64,000 nucleotides of DNA from Streptomyces sp. ALI-76-A. GTDB lineage: Bacteria > Actinomycetota > Actinomycetes > Streptomycetales > Streptomycetaceae. Positions within the stretch are counted from its first letter, which is position 1, and every line of letters starts with the position of its first letter. The notes beneath the pieces were generated by a model that worked only from the letters and a program-made list of their open reading frames with translations, did not search any database and was not told the origin of the DNA. The DNA lies in contig NZ_JASVWB010000004.1 of the NCBI RefSeq assembly GCF_030287445.1, positions 992,001 to 1,056,000 of the forward strand. The letters run 5' to 3'. The translations under genes and the position numbers were made by a program. Positions 34,443 through 43,078 of the stretch are shown here, in pieces.

Positions 34443-34796
34443 TCAGTGGAACTCGTGGACCACCTGGATCTCGCCGACAATGTGGGCGTTGAAGTCGTCC
34501 AGCTCCTCGGCCGGAACCCAGAGCTCGAGGATCGTCTGCCCGCCCGCCTGTTGGATGGGATACCGGCTCAAGAACTCCGACTCGACCTCAAAACGAGTGA
34601 CGAAGCCGGCGCCATCGTGCTTCACGTTCCAGTCCCGCGCGATCCTGATCGCGTAGTCCTCGTTGAGGACCGGGTAGAAGATCGGCTGCTCCGGCAGCCG
34701 GGGCGGCCACGCACTCCAGTTCAGCTCCCGAACCAGATCCAGCTCCTTGGGGCCGGTGGGGCGCCACAGGGTCGTCGTTGCTTGCTGGCTGGTCAT
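34443..34796 (-). CDS. Conserved streptomycete protein of unknown function (117 aa)
   Basis: A compact protein with TTLWRPTGPKELDLVRELNW, PPRLPEQPIFYPVLNEDYA, a WNVKHDGAGFVTRF stretch and LELWVPAEELDDFNAHIVG. I recall similar proteins being labelled ADP-ribosylation/crystallin J1, but cannot confirm this. Cytoplasmic, no membrane segments. Start at ATG 34796; another ATG lies six bases upstream. Stands alone between IS remnants. Confidence 0.65.
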   Translation of the reverse strand: MTSQQATTTLWRPTGPKELDLVRELNWSAWPPRLPEQPIFYPVLNEDYAIRIARDWNVKHDGAGFVTRFEVESEFLSRYPIQQAGGQTILELWVPAEELDDFNAHIVGEIQVVHEFH

Positions 34797-34985
34797 GTGC
34801 ATCGCTCTCTGAACGTTGGCCGTCGGTACGGCGGGGCGGGAGACCGGACGATACCGGGAGCGCGAACTCAGCAGCTACACAGTTTCCACACCTAGCCAGC
34901 TCCGTGACCAGCAGTTACGGGACAACGTTTAGGATTTGCAGGGAATCAAGGTGTTGCTTCCAGTTCTGGGTCTCGTTGGTGTGTT

Positions 34986-35517
34986 ATGCGCATCCCGGAC
35001 GAAACTCGTGATCAACTCGCTGTGGAGTTCGCGGTGTTGCTCCCGCACTTGGATGAACGGCAGCGACGGCTGCTGATGGCTGCGGAGGCCCGGGCGCTGG
35101 GACACGGCGGTGTCCGGGCCGTGGCACAGGCCGCTGCGGTCAGCGAAACGACGGTCCGCAAAGGCGTGTTCGAACTTGAGGCGGGTGAGGAGCCTCTGGG
35201 ACGGGTGCGCCGTCCGGGGGAGGAGGCCGAAAAAGAGTCGCGGATCTGGATCGGGGGCTGCGGCCGGTACTGCTGGCGCTGGTTGAGCCGGATGTACGGG
35301 GGACCCGATGTCGCTGCTGCGGTGGACGGTGAAGTCCACCCGCGCGCTTGCACAGGCGCTGACCCTGGCCGGGCACCGCGTCAGCGCCGACACCGTCGCC
35401 GGCCTGCTGCGGGAGGAAGGCTTGAGCCTGCAGGCCAACGCCAAGACGATTGAGTTGTCGCTGCCCGCGCCGCGGTGCACCATGTGCAGCTTCCCGCCGA
35501 ACTGCTCGCGGACCTGA
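34986..35517 (+). pseudogene. ISAzo13-family transposase remnant, frameshifted and truncated
   Basis: Starts intact (LAVEFAVLLPHLDERQRRLL, HGGVRAVAQAAAVSETTVRK, ELEAGEEPLGRVRRPG). After a frameshift near 35220 it continues in another frame as LLRWTVKSTRALAQALTLAG and HRVSADTVAGLLREEGLSLQ before similarity ends at about 35460. The catalytic half is missing. Confidence 0.65.
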
Positions 35518-35598
35518 TCGACACGACCACGTGTTGCAGCGTCCCCTGAAAGCGCCGTGGTAGCGGGCTTTACGCCCGTGGCGGGACGGCAGACGAGC

Positions 35599-36345
35599 TC
35601 AGAGCTGGGTTTCGCCGCCGTCCACGGCCAGCTCGATGCCGGTGGTGTACGTGGCATCGAAGGCGAGGAACGCGGCCGCCTTGGCGAACTCTTCGACGGT
35701 GCCGTAGCGCTTCATGGGGTTGCTCGCGGTCCGCTCCGCCCTGAACTGGTCGGCGGCCTCTTTGGACAAGTTCATCGTTTCCAGAATCCCCGAGTCGATG
35801 GGACCCGGGCTGATCGCATTGACACGGATTCCCCGCGGAAGCAGCTCGCGGGAGAAGGTGCGGGCCATCGAGCGCAGCGCCGCCTTGCCGGCCGCATAGA
35901 CGCTGGTGTCCACCATGCCGATGACGTTCGCGATCGAGGTGGTGAGGACGATGCCGGCGTTCGCGCTCAGCAGCGGGGCGAGCTTCTGCACAGTGAAGAA
36001 GGCGCCCTTGACGTTGATCGCGAACAGCTCGTCGTACACGTCCTCGGTCGTCGATTCGAGGGGCGTGAGGGGTGAGATGCCGGCGTTGACGAACAAGGCC
36101 TCGATCGAGCCGAGCTCGCTCTTTACACGGCCGGCGAGCATATCCAGGTCGGACAGTGAGGCCACATCCGCCCGGACGGCCACGGCATTCTCGCCGAGCC
36201 GCTCGCATGCCGCTTCGAGCTTGGCCTGAGAACGGCCGATGATCACCACGCGGGCTCCGCCTTGCACCAGCAGCTCCGCCAGCGCGAGCCCCATGCCGCT
36301 GCTGCCACCCGTGATCACCACATTCTTGTCGCAGTACTTACCCAT
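35599..36345 (-). CDS. Short-chain dehydrogenase/reductase (248 aa)
   Basis: Classical SDR: cofactor motif VVITGGSSGMGLALAELL, NAGIS, the catalytic Ser in TTSIANVIG and YAAGKAALRSMA (Tyr-x3-Lys), then RVNAISPGPI. Reduces or oxidises a carbonyl/hydroxyl with NAD(P)H; substrate unknown. ATG at 36345 with GGAG upstream. Last gene of a leftward set with an aldo-keto reductase and a second SDR. Confidence 0.9.
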   Translation of the reverse strand: MGKYCDKNVVITGGSSGMGLALAELLVQGGARVVIIGRSQAKLEAACERLGENAVAVRADVASLSDLDMLAGRVKSELGSIEALFVNAGISPLTPLESTTEDVYDELFAINVKGAFFTVQKLAPLLSANAGIVLTTSIANVIGMVDTSVYAAGKAALRSMARTFSRELLPRGIRVNAISPGPIDSGILETMNLSKEAADQFRAERTASNPMKRYGTVEEFAKAAAFLAFDATYTTGIELAVDGGETQL

Positions 36346-36433
36346 ACCGAGGTTGCTCCGTTCCATCATCAAAAACACGTTGATATATCTGGATGTCGCC
36401 GTTCATAAACGAATCAGCCGGGGGTTTCGATCT

Positions 36434-37501
36434 TCATGTGGTTTCGATCTTCATGTCGCCTGTGGTGACCGTGCGGATGTGATCGCTGGCGAGCAGGTCG
36501 TGCGGATTGCCGAGGTCGATGGCGCTGACCTCGTCGAGGCGGGCCAGCTGGGAAGGAGTGAGGTCGGCCTGCAGGGCACCGAGGTTGTCCTCCAGCTGCG
36601 CGATGGTGCGGGCGCCGATGATGGGTGCCGTCACGCCCGGGGCGTTCAGCGTCCAGGCCAGTGCGACCTGGGCGGGTGTGCGGCCCAGCTCCGAGGCCAC
36701 CTCCTTCACCGCATCGGCAATGGCAAGGTTGCGGTCGGTGACCCATCCCAGGGCGACGTTGAGGCTCTTGCGGTTGCCGGCGGTTTCGCCGACGACGGAG
36801 CCCGCCGGGTTCTGGTCCTCCCGGCTGTACTTGCCGGTGAGCACCCCGCCGCCCAACGGGGAAAAGGGGACCACGCCGAGTCCCATCTCGCGTGCCATCG
36901 GGATCAGGTCACGCTCCGCGGTGCGCTCGATCAGGCTGTACTCGGTCTCCAGTGCGACCAGTGGCGACCAGCCGCGCAGGTCGGCGATCGCCTGCATGCG
37001 CGACACCTGCCAGGCCGGGGCGCTGGAGATCGCCACGTACAGCACCTTGCCCTGTCTCACCAGGTCGTCCAGGCCCCGCAGGATCTCCTCCACCGGCGTC
37101 CTGAAGTCCCATACGTTCACGTAGAGCAGATCGATGTAGTCGGTGTTCAGCTGCCGCAGACTGGCTTCCACCGACGCCAGCATGCTCTTGCGGTGGGTAC
37201 CCCCGGAATTCGGGTCACCGGGCTGGCGCAGCGTCGAGTACTTCGTCGCCAGCACCATCTTGTCGCGGTTGGTGCGGGCGAATTCGCCGAGTAGTCGCTC
37301 GGAGCTGCCGTTGGTGTAGGTGCTGGCGGTGTCGAAGAAGTTGCCGCCGAGCCCGGTGTAGTGGTCGAAGAGCTTGCGCGCCTCGTCGCGTTCGGCGCCC
37401 CAGCCCCACTCGGTGCCGAAGGTCGCCGTGCCCAGCGCCAGCGGTGAGACCCGGAGTCCGGAACGGCCCAGCAGCCGATAAGTGTCGAGAGTGAGTGCCA
37501 T
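36434..37501 (-). CDS. Aldo/keto reductase (355 aa)
   Basis: TIM-barrel NADPH-dependent reductase: GLRVSPLALGTATFGTEWGW, FFDTASTYTNGSSERLLGE (catalytic Asp, Tyr), VLATKYS (Lys), and the cofactor-binding C-terminal PIIGARTIAQLEDNLGALQ. The usual catalytic His region reads LLYVNVWD where many members have LYQxHRWD, so His seems replaced by Asn. AGGAGAACACG precedes the ATG. In the middle of the SDR-AKR-SDR set. Confidence 0.9.
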   Translation of the reverse strand: MALTLDTYRLLGRSGLRVSPLALGTATFGTEWGWGAERDEARKLFDHYTGLGGNFFDTASTYTNGSSERLLGEFARTNRDKMVLATKYSTLRQPGDPNSGGTHRKSMLASVEASLRQLNTDYIDLLYVNVWDFRTPVEEILRGLDDLVRQGKVLYVAISSAPAWQVSRMQAIADLRGWSPLVALETEYSLIERTAERDLIPMAREMGLGVVPFSPLGGGVLTGKYSREDQNPAGSVVGETAGNRKSLNVALGWVTDRNLAIADAVKEVASELGRTPAQVALAWTLNAPGVTAPIIGARTIAQLEDNLGALQADLTPSQLARLDEVSAIDLGNPHDLLASDHIRTVTTGDMKIETT

Positions 37502-37570
37502 CGTGTTCTCCTGTGAGGTGCGGTTCGTGGCGTTCGAGAGGTGCGGATTGGTGGTCGGCTCGCCCGGGTT

Positions 37571-38296
37571 TCAGGCGCCGAGCCCGTAGCCGCCGGCCAC
37601 GGTGATGTCCTGGCCGGTGATGTAGCCAGCGGCGTCCGAGGCGAGGAAGGCGACTGCTTCCGCGACCTCCTGGCTGGCTCCGAAGCGCTCGAAGGGGATC
37701 TTCGAGCACATGGCGTCCCGGCCGCTCTCGGGCACCCCCAGCTTGTTGAGCAGCGGGGTGTCGGTGACCCCGGGGCTCACGGCGTTGACGCGAATCCTGC
37801 GCGGGGCCAGTTCGAGCGCGAGCGAGGGCAGTATGGCCAGCAGCGCGCCGCGTGTCGCTGCCCCCACCGTGGCGCCAGGGGTGCCGCGACGGGATCCGAT
37901 GCCGACGGTCAGCACGATCGAGCCGCCGTCGTTCATGAGGGGAAGGGCCTTTTGGAGGGTGAAGTACTGGCCCTTGAAGTTGAGGTCGGCGTGCTCGCCG
38001 AACGATTCCTCCGTCACCTCGGCAACCGGTGCCGGACGGAAGATCCCGGCGTTGAGGAAGAGCAGGTCCAGCGATCTGAACCGCGCCGACACCGCTGACA
38101 TCAGGGCGTCGGTGTCGGAGAGCACGCGCCCGTCGGATCGGACGACGAGCACGTCGTCGGGGAGCTCGGATCTTGCTCGTGCGAGGGAATCGGGATTCTG
38201 TCCGGTGACCGCGACTTGGTAGCCGCGGGCGTGCAGCAGCTCGGCCGTCGCTCTGCCGATCCCGGTCGTTCCCCCGGTGATGAGAGCTGTAGGCAT
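37571..38296 (-). CDS. SDR-family protein lacking the YxxxK catalytic pair (241 aa)
   Basis: N-terminal cofactor motif ALITGGTTGIGRATAELL, LLFLNAGIF and RVNAVSPGVTDTP are normal for an SDR. The active-site segment reads GATVGAATRGALL, where family members have a Tyr and, four residues on, a Lys: here Gly and Arg. The Ser region (TVGIGSRRG) is also atypical. It may bind NAD(P) and act as a sensor, or be catalytically dead. First gene of the leftward operon, divergent from a TetR gene. Confidence 0.85.
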   Translation of the reverse strand: MPTALITGGTTGIGRATAELLHARGYQVAVTGQNPDSLARARSELPDDVLVVRSDGRVLSDTDALMSAVSARFRSLDLLFLNAGIFRPAPVAEVTEESFGEHADLNFKGQYFTLQKALPLMNDGGSIVLTVGIGSRRGTPGATVGAATRGALLAILPSLALELAPRRIRVNAVSPGVTDTPLLNKLGVPESGRDAMCSKIPFERFGASQEVAEAVAFLASDAAGYITGQDITVAGGYGLGA

Positions 38297-38323
38297 GGCA
38301 AACCTTTCGTCGCTGAAGCGATG

Positions 38324-38366
38324 GGTGAGACCACCCGTAATCGGGGAACTCCCCGGTTGTCTCACC
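38324..38366. promoter_or_regulatory. Nested inverted repeats in the SDR/TetR divergent promoter
   Basis: GGTGAGAC (38324-38331) pairs with GTCTCACC (38359-38366), and inside lies CGGGG/CCCCG with a 4-nt gap. In a 137-bp divergent promoter beside a TetR gene this is a good operator candidate. Confidence 0.55.
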
Positions 38367-38433
38367 GTACACTGAACCGGGACATCCCCGAATCTTTTCC
38401 GAGCCTCCTCCGACACTCACGATCGCGAAGGTC

Positions 38434-38997
38434 ATGACACCTCCACGCAGCACCCTGCGCGCCGACGCGCAGCGCAACCGCGAGCAGCTGATCGCCACGG
38501 CCGCCGAAGCCTTCGCGTCCGGACGCGCGATCTCGCTGGACGCGATCGCCAAACGCGCGGGCGTGGGGAACGCCACCCTGTACCGGCACTTCCCCACCCG
38601 AGAGGATCTGGTCGAAGAGGTCTACCGGGACCAGATCCGGCCCTTGCGCGAAGATGCGCGCACTCTGCTGGCTACCAAGCCGCCCGCGCAGGCCCTCCAC
38701 GCGTGGATGCTCCGATTCGCCGACTGGGCCGGTGAACGACGCGGCATCTGCGAGGCCCTGGTCGCCATGAGCGCTTCCGGCCGCTTCGGCACCGGACCAG
38801 TCTGCGACGAGGTGCAGCAGGTCCTGGCGATGGTGCTCGAGGCCGGCGCCACAGCAGGAGAACTGCGCAGCGACATCGACCCGGTCGAGGTAGGCGGCAT
38901 CCTCGCCGGTCTGCTCTCCGTGGCCGGCGCACCCGAGCAGCGCCCCCAGCTGAACCGAATGCTGGACGTCGTCGTCAACGGACTCAGGCCCCGCTAA
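38434..38997 (+). CDS. TetR-family transcriptional regulator (187 aa)
   Basis: Helix-turn-helix at residues 14-55 (NREQLIATAAEAFASG, ISLDAIAKRAGVGNATLYRH, FPTREDLV), with a TetR C-terminal domain ending RPQLNRMLDVVVNGL. Divergent from the SDR-AKR-SDR operon, which it very likely represses. Confidence 0.9.
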   Translation: MTPPRSTLRADAQRNREQLIATAAEAFASGRAISLDAIAKRAGVGNATLYRHFPTREDLVEEVYRDQIRPLREDARTLLATKPPAQALHAWMLRFADWAGERRGICEALVAMSASGRFGTGPVCDEVQQVLAMVLEAGATAGELRSDIDPVEVGGILAGLLSVAGAPEQRPQLNRMLDVVVNGLRPR

Positions 38998-39231
38998 GCG
39001 ATACGCCAGCGGTTCGGCGAGGCGTCGGCCTATGCCGGACGGCATGGCTGCGGCCGCGGCGGTCGTGGCGCCCCAGACCTTGGTGAGGACCGTCGGGATG
39101 GTTGCCTACGTTCGGCTCGTTCCCCGCCTCGCGACAGCGCCCGAACGGCTCGTCAGGTGTTCCTGCCGTCGCCGCTCAAGGGGGATCACCGAAGTAGACC
39201 CAGGAGCCGCCAATAGTTGATCTTGGAGGCG

Positions 39232-39885
39232 TCAGCGCTTCCTGCGGGCGGCAGGGTCGCGTTCGGCGACGTGTCGGGCGACTGCGTCGACGCTGGGGCG
39301 GGCGTAGCGTTCCAAGGACTGGACGGAGGCGTGGCGGGAGCGTGCCAGCAGCATCGGGGTGGAGGTGCCGCCCTCAGCGTCGTGTGTCAGGGCACTGTGG
39401 CGTAGCCGATGGAGCGTCCAGCCGTTCAGGTCCTCGATGCCCTCGGGCGAGGCGAGAGGGTTGGCCAGGAGCCGGGTGTTCTCCTCGAAGATGTCCTCGG
39501 CCCGGCGATAGGAGAGCCGGGCCCGGCCGGTCTCGGGGCACACGTCCAGCGTGGGTGTTCCGGCCGGGGCCTTGCGGTCGGTGAGGAACTGCGGGCCGCG
39601 GGTGCGACGGGCGATCAGTCGGGGCAGGAGTTGGGCGGTGCGGGACTGCCAGTGAATCCACTCGATCGCCCCGCCCTTGACGGTGATCCTGCCACGCTTG
39701 TCCTGCGGATATAGGTCCTCCACGTTCAGGAACAACACCTCTACGGCGCGGGCCGCCGACTCGTAGAGCAACTTCCAGAACGTCTTCTCCCGCAGCGAGA
39801 CGTCCAGCCGCCACAGGGCGGCGATCTGCTTCTCAGCAAGGGCCTTGGTGCGGTCGGGCGGCGCCGGCCGTCGCTCGATGGCGAT
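39232..39885 (-). pseudogene. Tyrosine recombinase/integrase, C-terminal catalytic part
   Basis: Catalytic features are visible: WKLLYESAARAVEVLFLNVE (first Arg), LHRLRHSALTHDA (HxxR) and SRHASVQSLERYARPS (His and Tyr). The N-terminal core-binding domain is missing; upstream of about 39885 the frame enters IS3 debris. A remnant of an integrated element or of a plasmid-type recombinase. Confidence 0.7.
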
Positions 39886-39909
39886 CGTGGGGTCGGATTC
39901 GATCCATAC

Positions 39910-40095
39910 GGAGACCGGCAAGACGGTCGCCGAGGTCGCCGATGACCTGGGGATCAACGAGACCACCCTGGCGAGCTGGGTCTCCCGCGCCCGCCGGGCA
40001 GGGGCCGCTCCGGCCGGCGGGAGTGACGAGTTGGAGCGGTTGCGGCGGGAGAACGCCCAGCTCAAGCGGGACAACAAGGAACTGGTCATGGAGCC
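39910..40095 (+). pseudogene. IS3-family orfA remnant
   Basis: TGKTVAEVADDLGINETTLA, SWVSRARRAG and DELERLRRENAQLKRDNKEL: helix-turn-helix and leucine zipper of an IS3 orfA. Both ends are lost; it abuts the recombinase remnant. Confidence 0.7.
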
Positions 40096-40100
40096 GCTTG

Positions 40101-40324
40101 TCACCGGGCCGGGGCTGCCGGTGGCACAGCACGTTGGCGTAGGCGTGCCCGAACTTGGCGTACCAGCGGCGGATCGTCTCGTAGGAGACGGTCACGCCGC
40201 GCTCGAGCATGAGCTCCTCGACCTCGCGGAAGCTGAGCGGGAAGCGGTGGTACAGCCACACACAGTGGGAGATGGCCTCGGCCGGGTTCCGGTGCCCCTT
40301 GTGTGACAGCGACGCGCTCCCCAC
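40101..40324 (-). pseudogene. IS6-family transposase N-terminal remnant
   Basis: HRNPAEAISHCVWLYHRFPL, SFREVEELMLERGVTVSYET and IRRWYAKFGHAYANVL match the start of IS6/IS26-type transposases. The catalytic part is absent. Confidence 0.7.
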
Positions 40325-40418
40325 GGACGACCCTTCCCAGGCTGATCAACCAGAAGATCATCCCACCGGTCAGCCAACGTGACAGTGCCGGTCGGACGGA
40401 TGCTGGGCCCGAGATCGG

Positions 40419-41378
40419 TCAGTCGAGACGGCGTACCGGTGAGCCCGCCAGGAAGGCTTCGATGTCCTCGACGGCCTGGCTGTAGTAGATGCGGTAGTTG
40501 TTCTGGGACACATAGCCGAGGTGCGGCGTGGCAAGGAGTCTGGGCGCGGTGCGCACGGGGTGGTCGACGGGCAGCGGTTCGATGTCGAAGACATCGGTCC
40601 CCGCGCCGGCGATCCGCCCCTCGTACAGCGCGGCGAGCAGGGCATCCTGGTCGACGATCGCGGCCCGGGAGGTGTTCACCAGATACGAGGTCGGCTTCAT
40701 CAACGCCAGTTCGGGGGCTCCGAGCAGCCCGCGGGTGCGGTCGCCGAGCACCAGGTGCACCGAGACGAAGTCACTGGTGGACAGCAACGCCTCCTTGGAG
40801 GAGGCCAGTTGCACACCGTGCTCCTCGGCCCGCGCGTCGGTGAGGTTTTGGCTCCAGGCCACCACGTCCATGCCGAAAGCGAGACCGACCTGCGCCACCC
40901 GGCTGCCGATCTTGCCGAGGCCGAGGAGGCCGAGACGACGCCCGTGCAGGTCGGCGCCGACCGTCGACTGCCAAGGGCCGCCGGTGCGCATCGCGGTGGA
41001 CTCCGTGACGATGCCGCGGGCGAGACCGAGCAGCAGCGCCCAGGTCAGCTCCACCGGCGGAGTGGAGGTGCTCTTGGTGCCGCACACCGTCACGCCGTTG
41101 GATTCGGCCGACGCGAAGTCGATCACGGAGTTGCGCATGCCCGAGGCGATGAGGAGCTTGAGGCGGGGGAGTCGGTCGAGGACTGCAGCCGGGAACGGGA
41201 CGCGTTCGCGCAGCGTGACGATGATGTCGAAGTCGTTGACGGCGGCGACGAGTTCGCCCTCCGTGGCGAAGTGCTCCGGGAAGCTGACGACCTCCACTCG
41301 GTCCAGAACCGGGCCCCAGTCGGCAACGGTGGTGGCGACGGATTGGAAGTCGTCGAGAATGGCGCAACGCAGGTTCAT
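40419..41378 (-). CDS. D-2-hydroxyacid dehydrogenase (319 aa)
   Basis: NAD-dependent D-isomer-specific 2-hydroxyacid dehydrogenase: nucleotide motif LGLLGLGKIGSRVAQVGLAF, ALMKPTSYLVNTSRAAIVDQ (Arg region), GAGTDVFDIEPLP (Glu) and TPHLGYVS (His). Interconverts a 2-keto acid and a D-2-hydroxyacid; substrate not decided. ATG at 41378 chosen, since GGAGAG lies 9 nt upstream, over an ATG 15 bases earlier. Remains of an enolase-superfamily gene precede it on the same strand. Confidence 0.9.
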   Translation of the reverse strand: MNLRCAILDDFQSVATTVADWGPVLDRVEVVSFPEHFATEGELVAAVNDFDIIVTLRERVPFPAAVLDRLPRLKLLIASGMRNSVIDFASAESNGVTVCGTKSTSTPPVELTWALLLGLARGIVTESTAMRTGGPWQSTVGADLHGRRLGLLGLGKIGSRVAQVGLAFGMDVVAWSQNLTDARAEEHGVQLASSKEALLSTSDFVSVHLVLGDRTRGLLGAPELALMKPTSYLVNTSRAAIVDQDALLAALYEGRIAGAGTDVFDIEPLPVDHPVRTAPRLLATPHLGYVSQNNYRIYYSQAVEDIEAFLAGSPVRRLD

Positions 41379-41381
41379 GTC

Positions 41382-41613
41382 AGTGCTCTCCATCGTTCAC
41401 GCGGTGAGTTGGGCCGCTGACGGGCAACGCCACGGCACCGAGGCCCGCGGGTCCCGGGAGGCTGATCATTCCGCATTCGGTGCCAATTCCCGTGAACGGG
41501 TCGTCGGTGAGGTCCAGTTGTCCGTCCAGGTCCGTGTGATCGGCGAGCCGGCCAGTTGCGCCATCGCGGTCACGCCGAGGGAGCTCTCCACCTGGTATCC
41601 GAGCATGACCGCA
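41382..41613 (-). pseudogene. C-terminal remnant of an enolase-superfamily enzyme
   Basis: One frame reads MLGYQVESSLGVTAMAQLAG, the usual C-terminal segment of mandelate racemase/dipeptide epimerase-like enzymes. After a frameshift the other continues DLDGQLDLTDDPFTGIGTE. Frame-broken and truncated at the 5' side. It may once have formed an operon with the dehydrogenase downstream. Confidence 0.5.
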
Positions 41614-41664
41614 TGGCGCGGGCGCCACCCGGACTTGCTCGCCGTCAGCGCGGTCGCGGACGAG

Positions 41665-41935
41665 GCCACCGCCTGGGCTGCCGGCACCTCGGCACGATCA
41701 TCGCCACCCGGGACGGCGGCACGATCTGGCGCACCCAGCCCACGCCTTGCGGCGACGTCCAGTGGGGCCTCGACTTTACGGACGCGCACACCGGTCGGGC
41801 CGTGGGCCTCGGCGGCACGATCCTGCACACCCGCGACGGCGGCAACACCTGGGAGCGTAAGCCGACCGACATCAAACGGACCTTCCACGCCGTCTCGTTC
41901 AAGCCCGACGGAAGCATCGCCTCGGCGTCGGCCGC
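41665..41935 (+). pseudogene. YCF48/BNR-like repeat protein remnant
   Basis: The frame reads HLGTIIATRDGGTIWRTQPT, DVQWGLDFTDAHTGRAVGLG and GTILHTRDGGNTWERKPTDI, the repeats of YCF48/sialidase-like beta-propellers. No start or signal peptide; similarity ends near FHAVSFKPDG. Confidence 0.55.
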
Positions 41936-42226
41936 AGCACCACCATCCTCATCTCCACGTCTGTTCCGAGGCCGCTCTTCCGTCGCGGGTGAGCCATGTG
42001 CTTGCCCGATGGGCACCATCGCCTCGCCCTCACCCCACACGACGTCCGACGCGGGGCAAGGCGCCCCGTCGCCCGCCGGTAGGAGCGCAGGGCGGCGAGC
42101 TTCTTGTCCGAGGCTTCCTCGCCGGGCTCCCAGACGCTTGACAGTGACACTCGGATGGCTGCGGGGGATGGCCTGGCCCTCGGGGCGGGGGCCGTCCGCA
42201 TGCTCTGCGTCGACCAGGGGAGAAGC

Positions 42227-42448
42227 ATGGCGAACGAGCTGAAGTACGGCGACAAGGTCCACCTGCAGAACGGCTACAGCAGCTGGGCGGGCGGTTACCT
42301 GGACACCAACGGCCACAGCAGCGACGGCGGGAAGCGGAAGTCCCTGACTTGCTCCGGATGCCAAACCGCCCGTGAGGGGGCACTGGAGGCGCGGCTGCGG
42401 TTCACAAGCCCCACAGGCGCACGGAACTGCGGCAGCGTCTGCCCCTAG
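42227..42448 (+). CDS. Small lectin-like protein, truncated (73 aa)
   Basis: ATG with AGGGGAG upstream; the first 37 residues (ANELKYGDKVHLQNGYSSWA, GGYLDTNGHSSDGGK) look like the first repeat of a secreted or cytoplasmic beta-rich protein I have seen in streptomycetes, but whose family name I cannot give. The remaining residues are not protein-like, so the gene seems cut. Confidence 0.4.
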   Translation: MANELKYGDKVHLQNGYSSWAGGYLDTNGHSSDGGKRKSLTCSGCQTAREGALEARLRFTSPTGARNCGSVCP

Positions 42449-42479
42449 GTGATCTGGGCCGATCTCACGGCAGCCGTCT

Positions 42480-42690
42480 GAAGCAAGGAACTACTCGACG
42501 CGCCCGAGGCCGGGAGACCGGGGGCCGGCCGCCGTATATGCCCTTGCGGGACGCGGTCTCCAGTCCCTCCAGTGTCGACTCCCGGAAGTTCTCCCGCTTC
42601 GTCTCCGCCATCGCGGCGAAGACCCCGAACAGCAGCTTGCCGGGACCGGTGGGGTCGTAGATGCCGGGCAACGGCCCGGCGAGCATTAAC
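42480..42690 (-). pseudogene. Serine recombinase (resolvase) remnant
   Basis: DPTGPGKLLFGVFAAMAETK, RENFRESTLEGLETASRKG and GGRPPV are the E-helix and start of the C-terminal HTH of resolvases/invertases. The catalytic Ser domain and the helix-turn-helix are missing. Confidence 0.7.
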
Positions 42691-42759
42691 GCTGACGGAC
42701 CCCGGCCTCGTGCCCCTTCCCTGTAATCGAACAATACCGTTACCCTCCGCGACCCGCTC

Positions 42760-43049
42760 CCCAAGATCTTTTCCAGATCCCGAAACTCGCCGACATTCAG
42801 GAACAGATCCACGGCGCCTGGAAGAGCGAGGAACTGGCCCGCCATGACTACCAGACCAGCCCCGGAACCCTGTACCCGACGCTGCACCCGCTGGAGGCCG
42901 ACGGGCTGCTGGTCTCCGAGCAGCGGGTGGTCGACGGCCGGGTCCGGTGCGTCTACTGGGCGACCGAGGCCGGGAAGCAGGGCTTCGCACAGGACCGCAA
43001 GGCGCTCAGGAAGCTGGCCCGAGAGGTCCTGGTCGACGGGGCGCCGTAG
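42760..43049 (+). pseudogene. PadR-like winged-helix regulator, 5' truncated
   Basis: In this frame: HGAWKSEELARHDYQTSPGT, LYPTLHPLEADGLLVSEQ, RVVDGRVRCVYWATEAGKQG, ending LAREVLVDGAP and TAG. This is most of a PadR winged helix, but the first helix and start codon are replaced by the resolvase-side sequence. Convergent with the response regulator gene. Confidence 0.6.
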
Positions 43050-43078
43050 CGTCCTGGTCAGTCAATGGCGCGCTGGGG

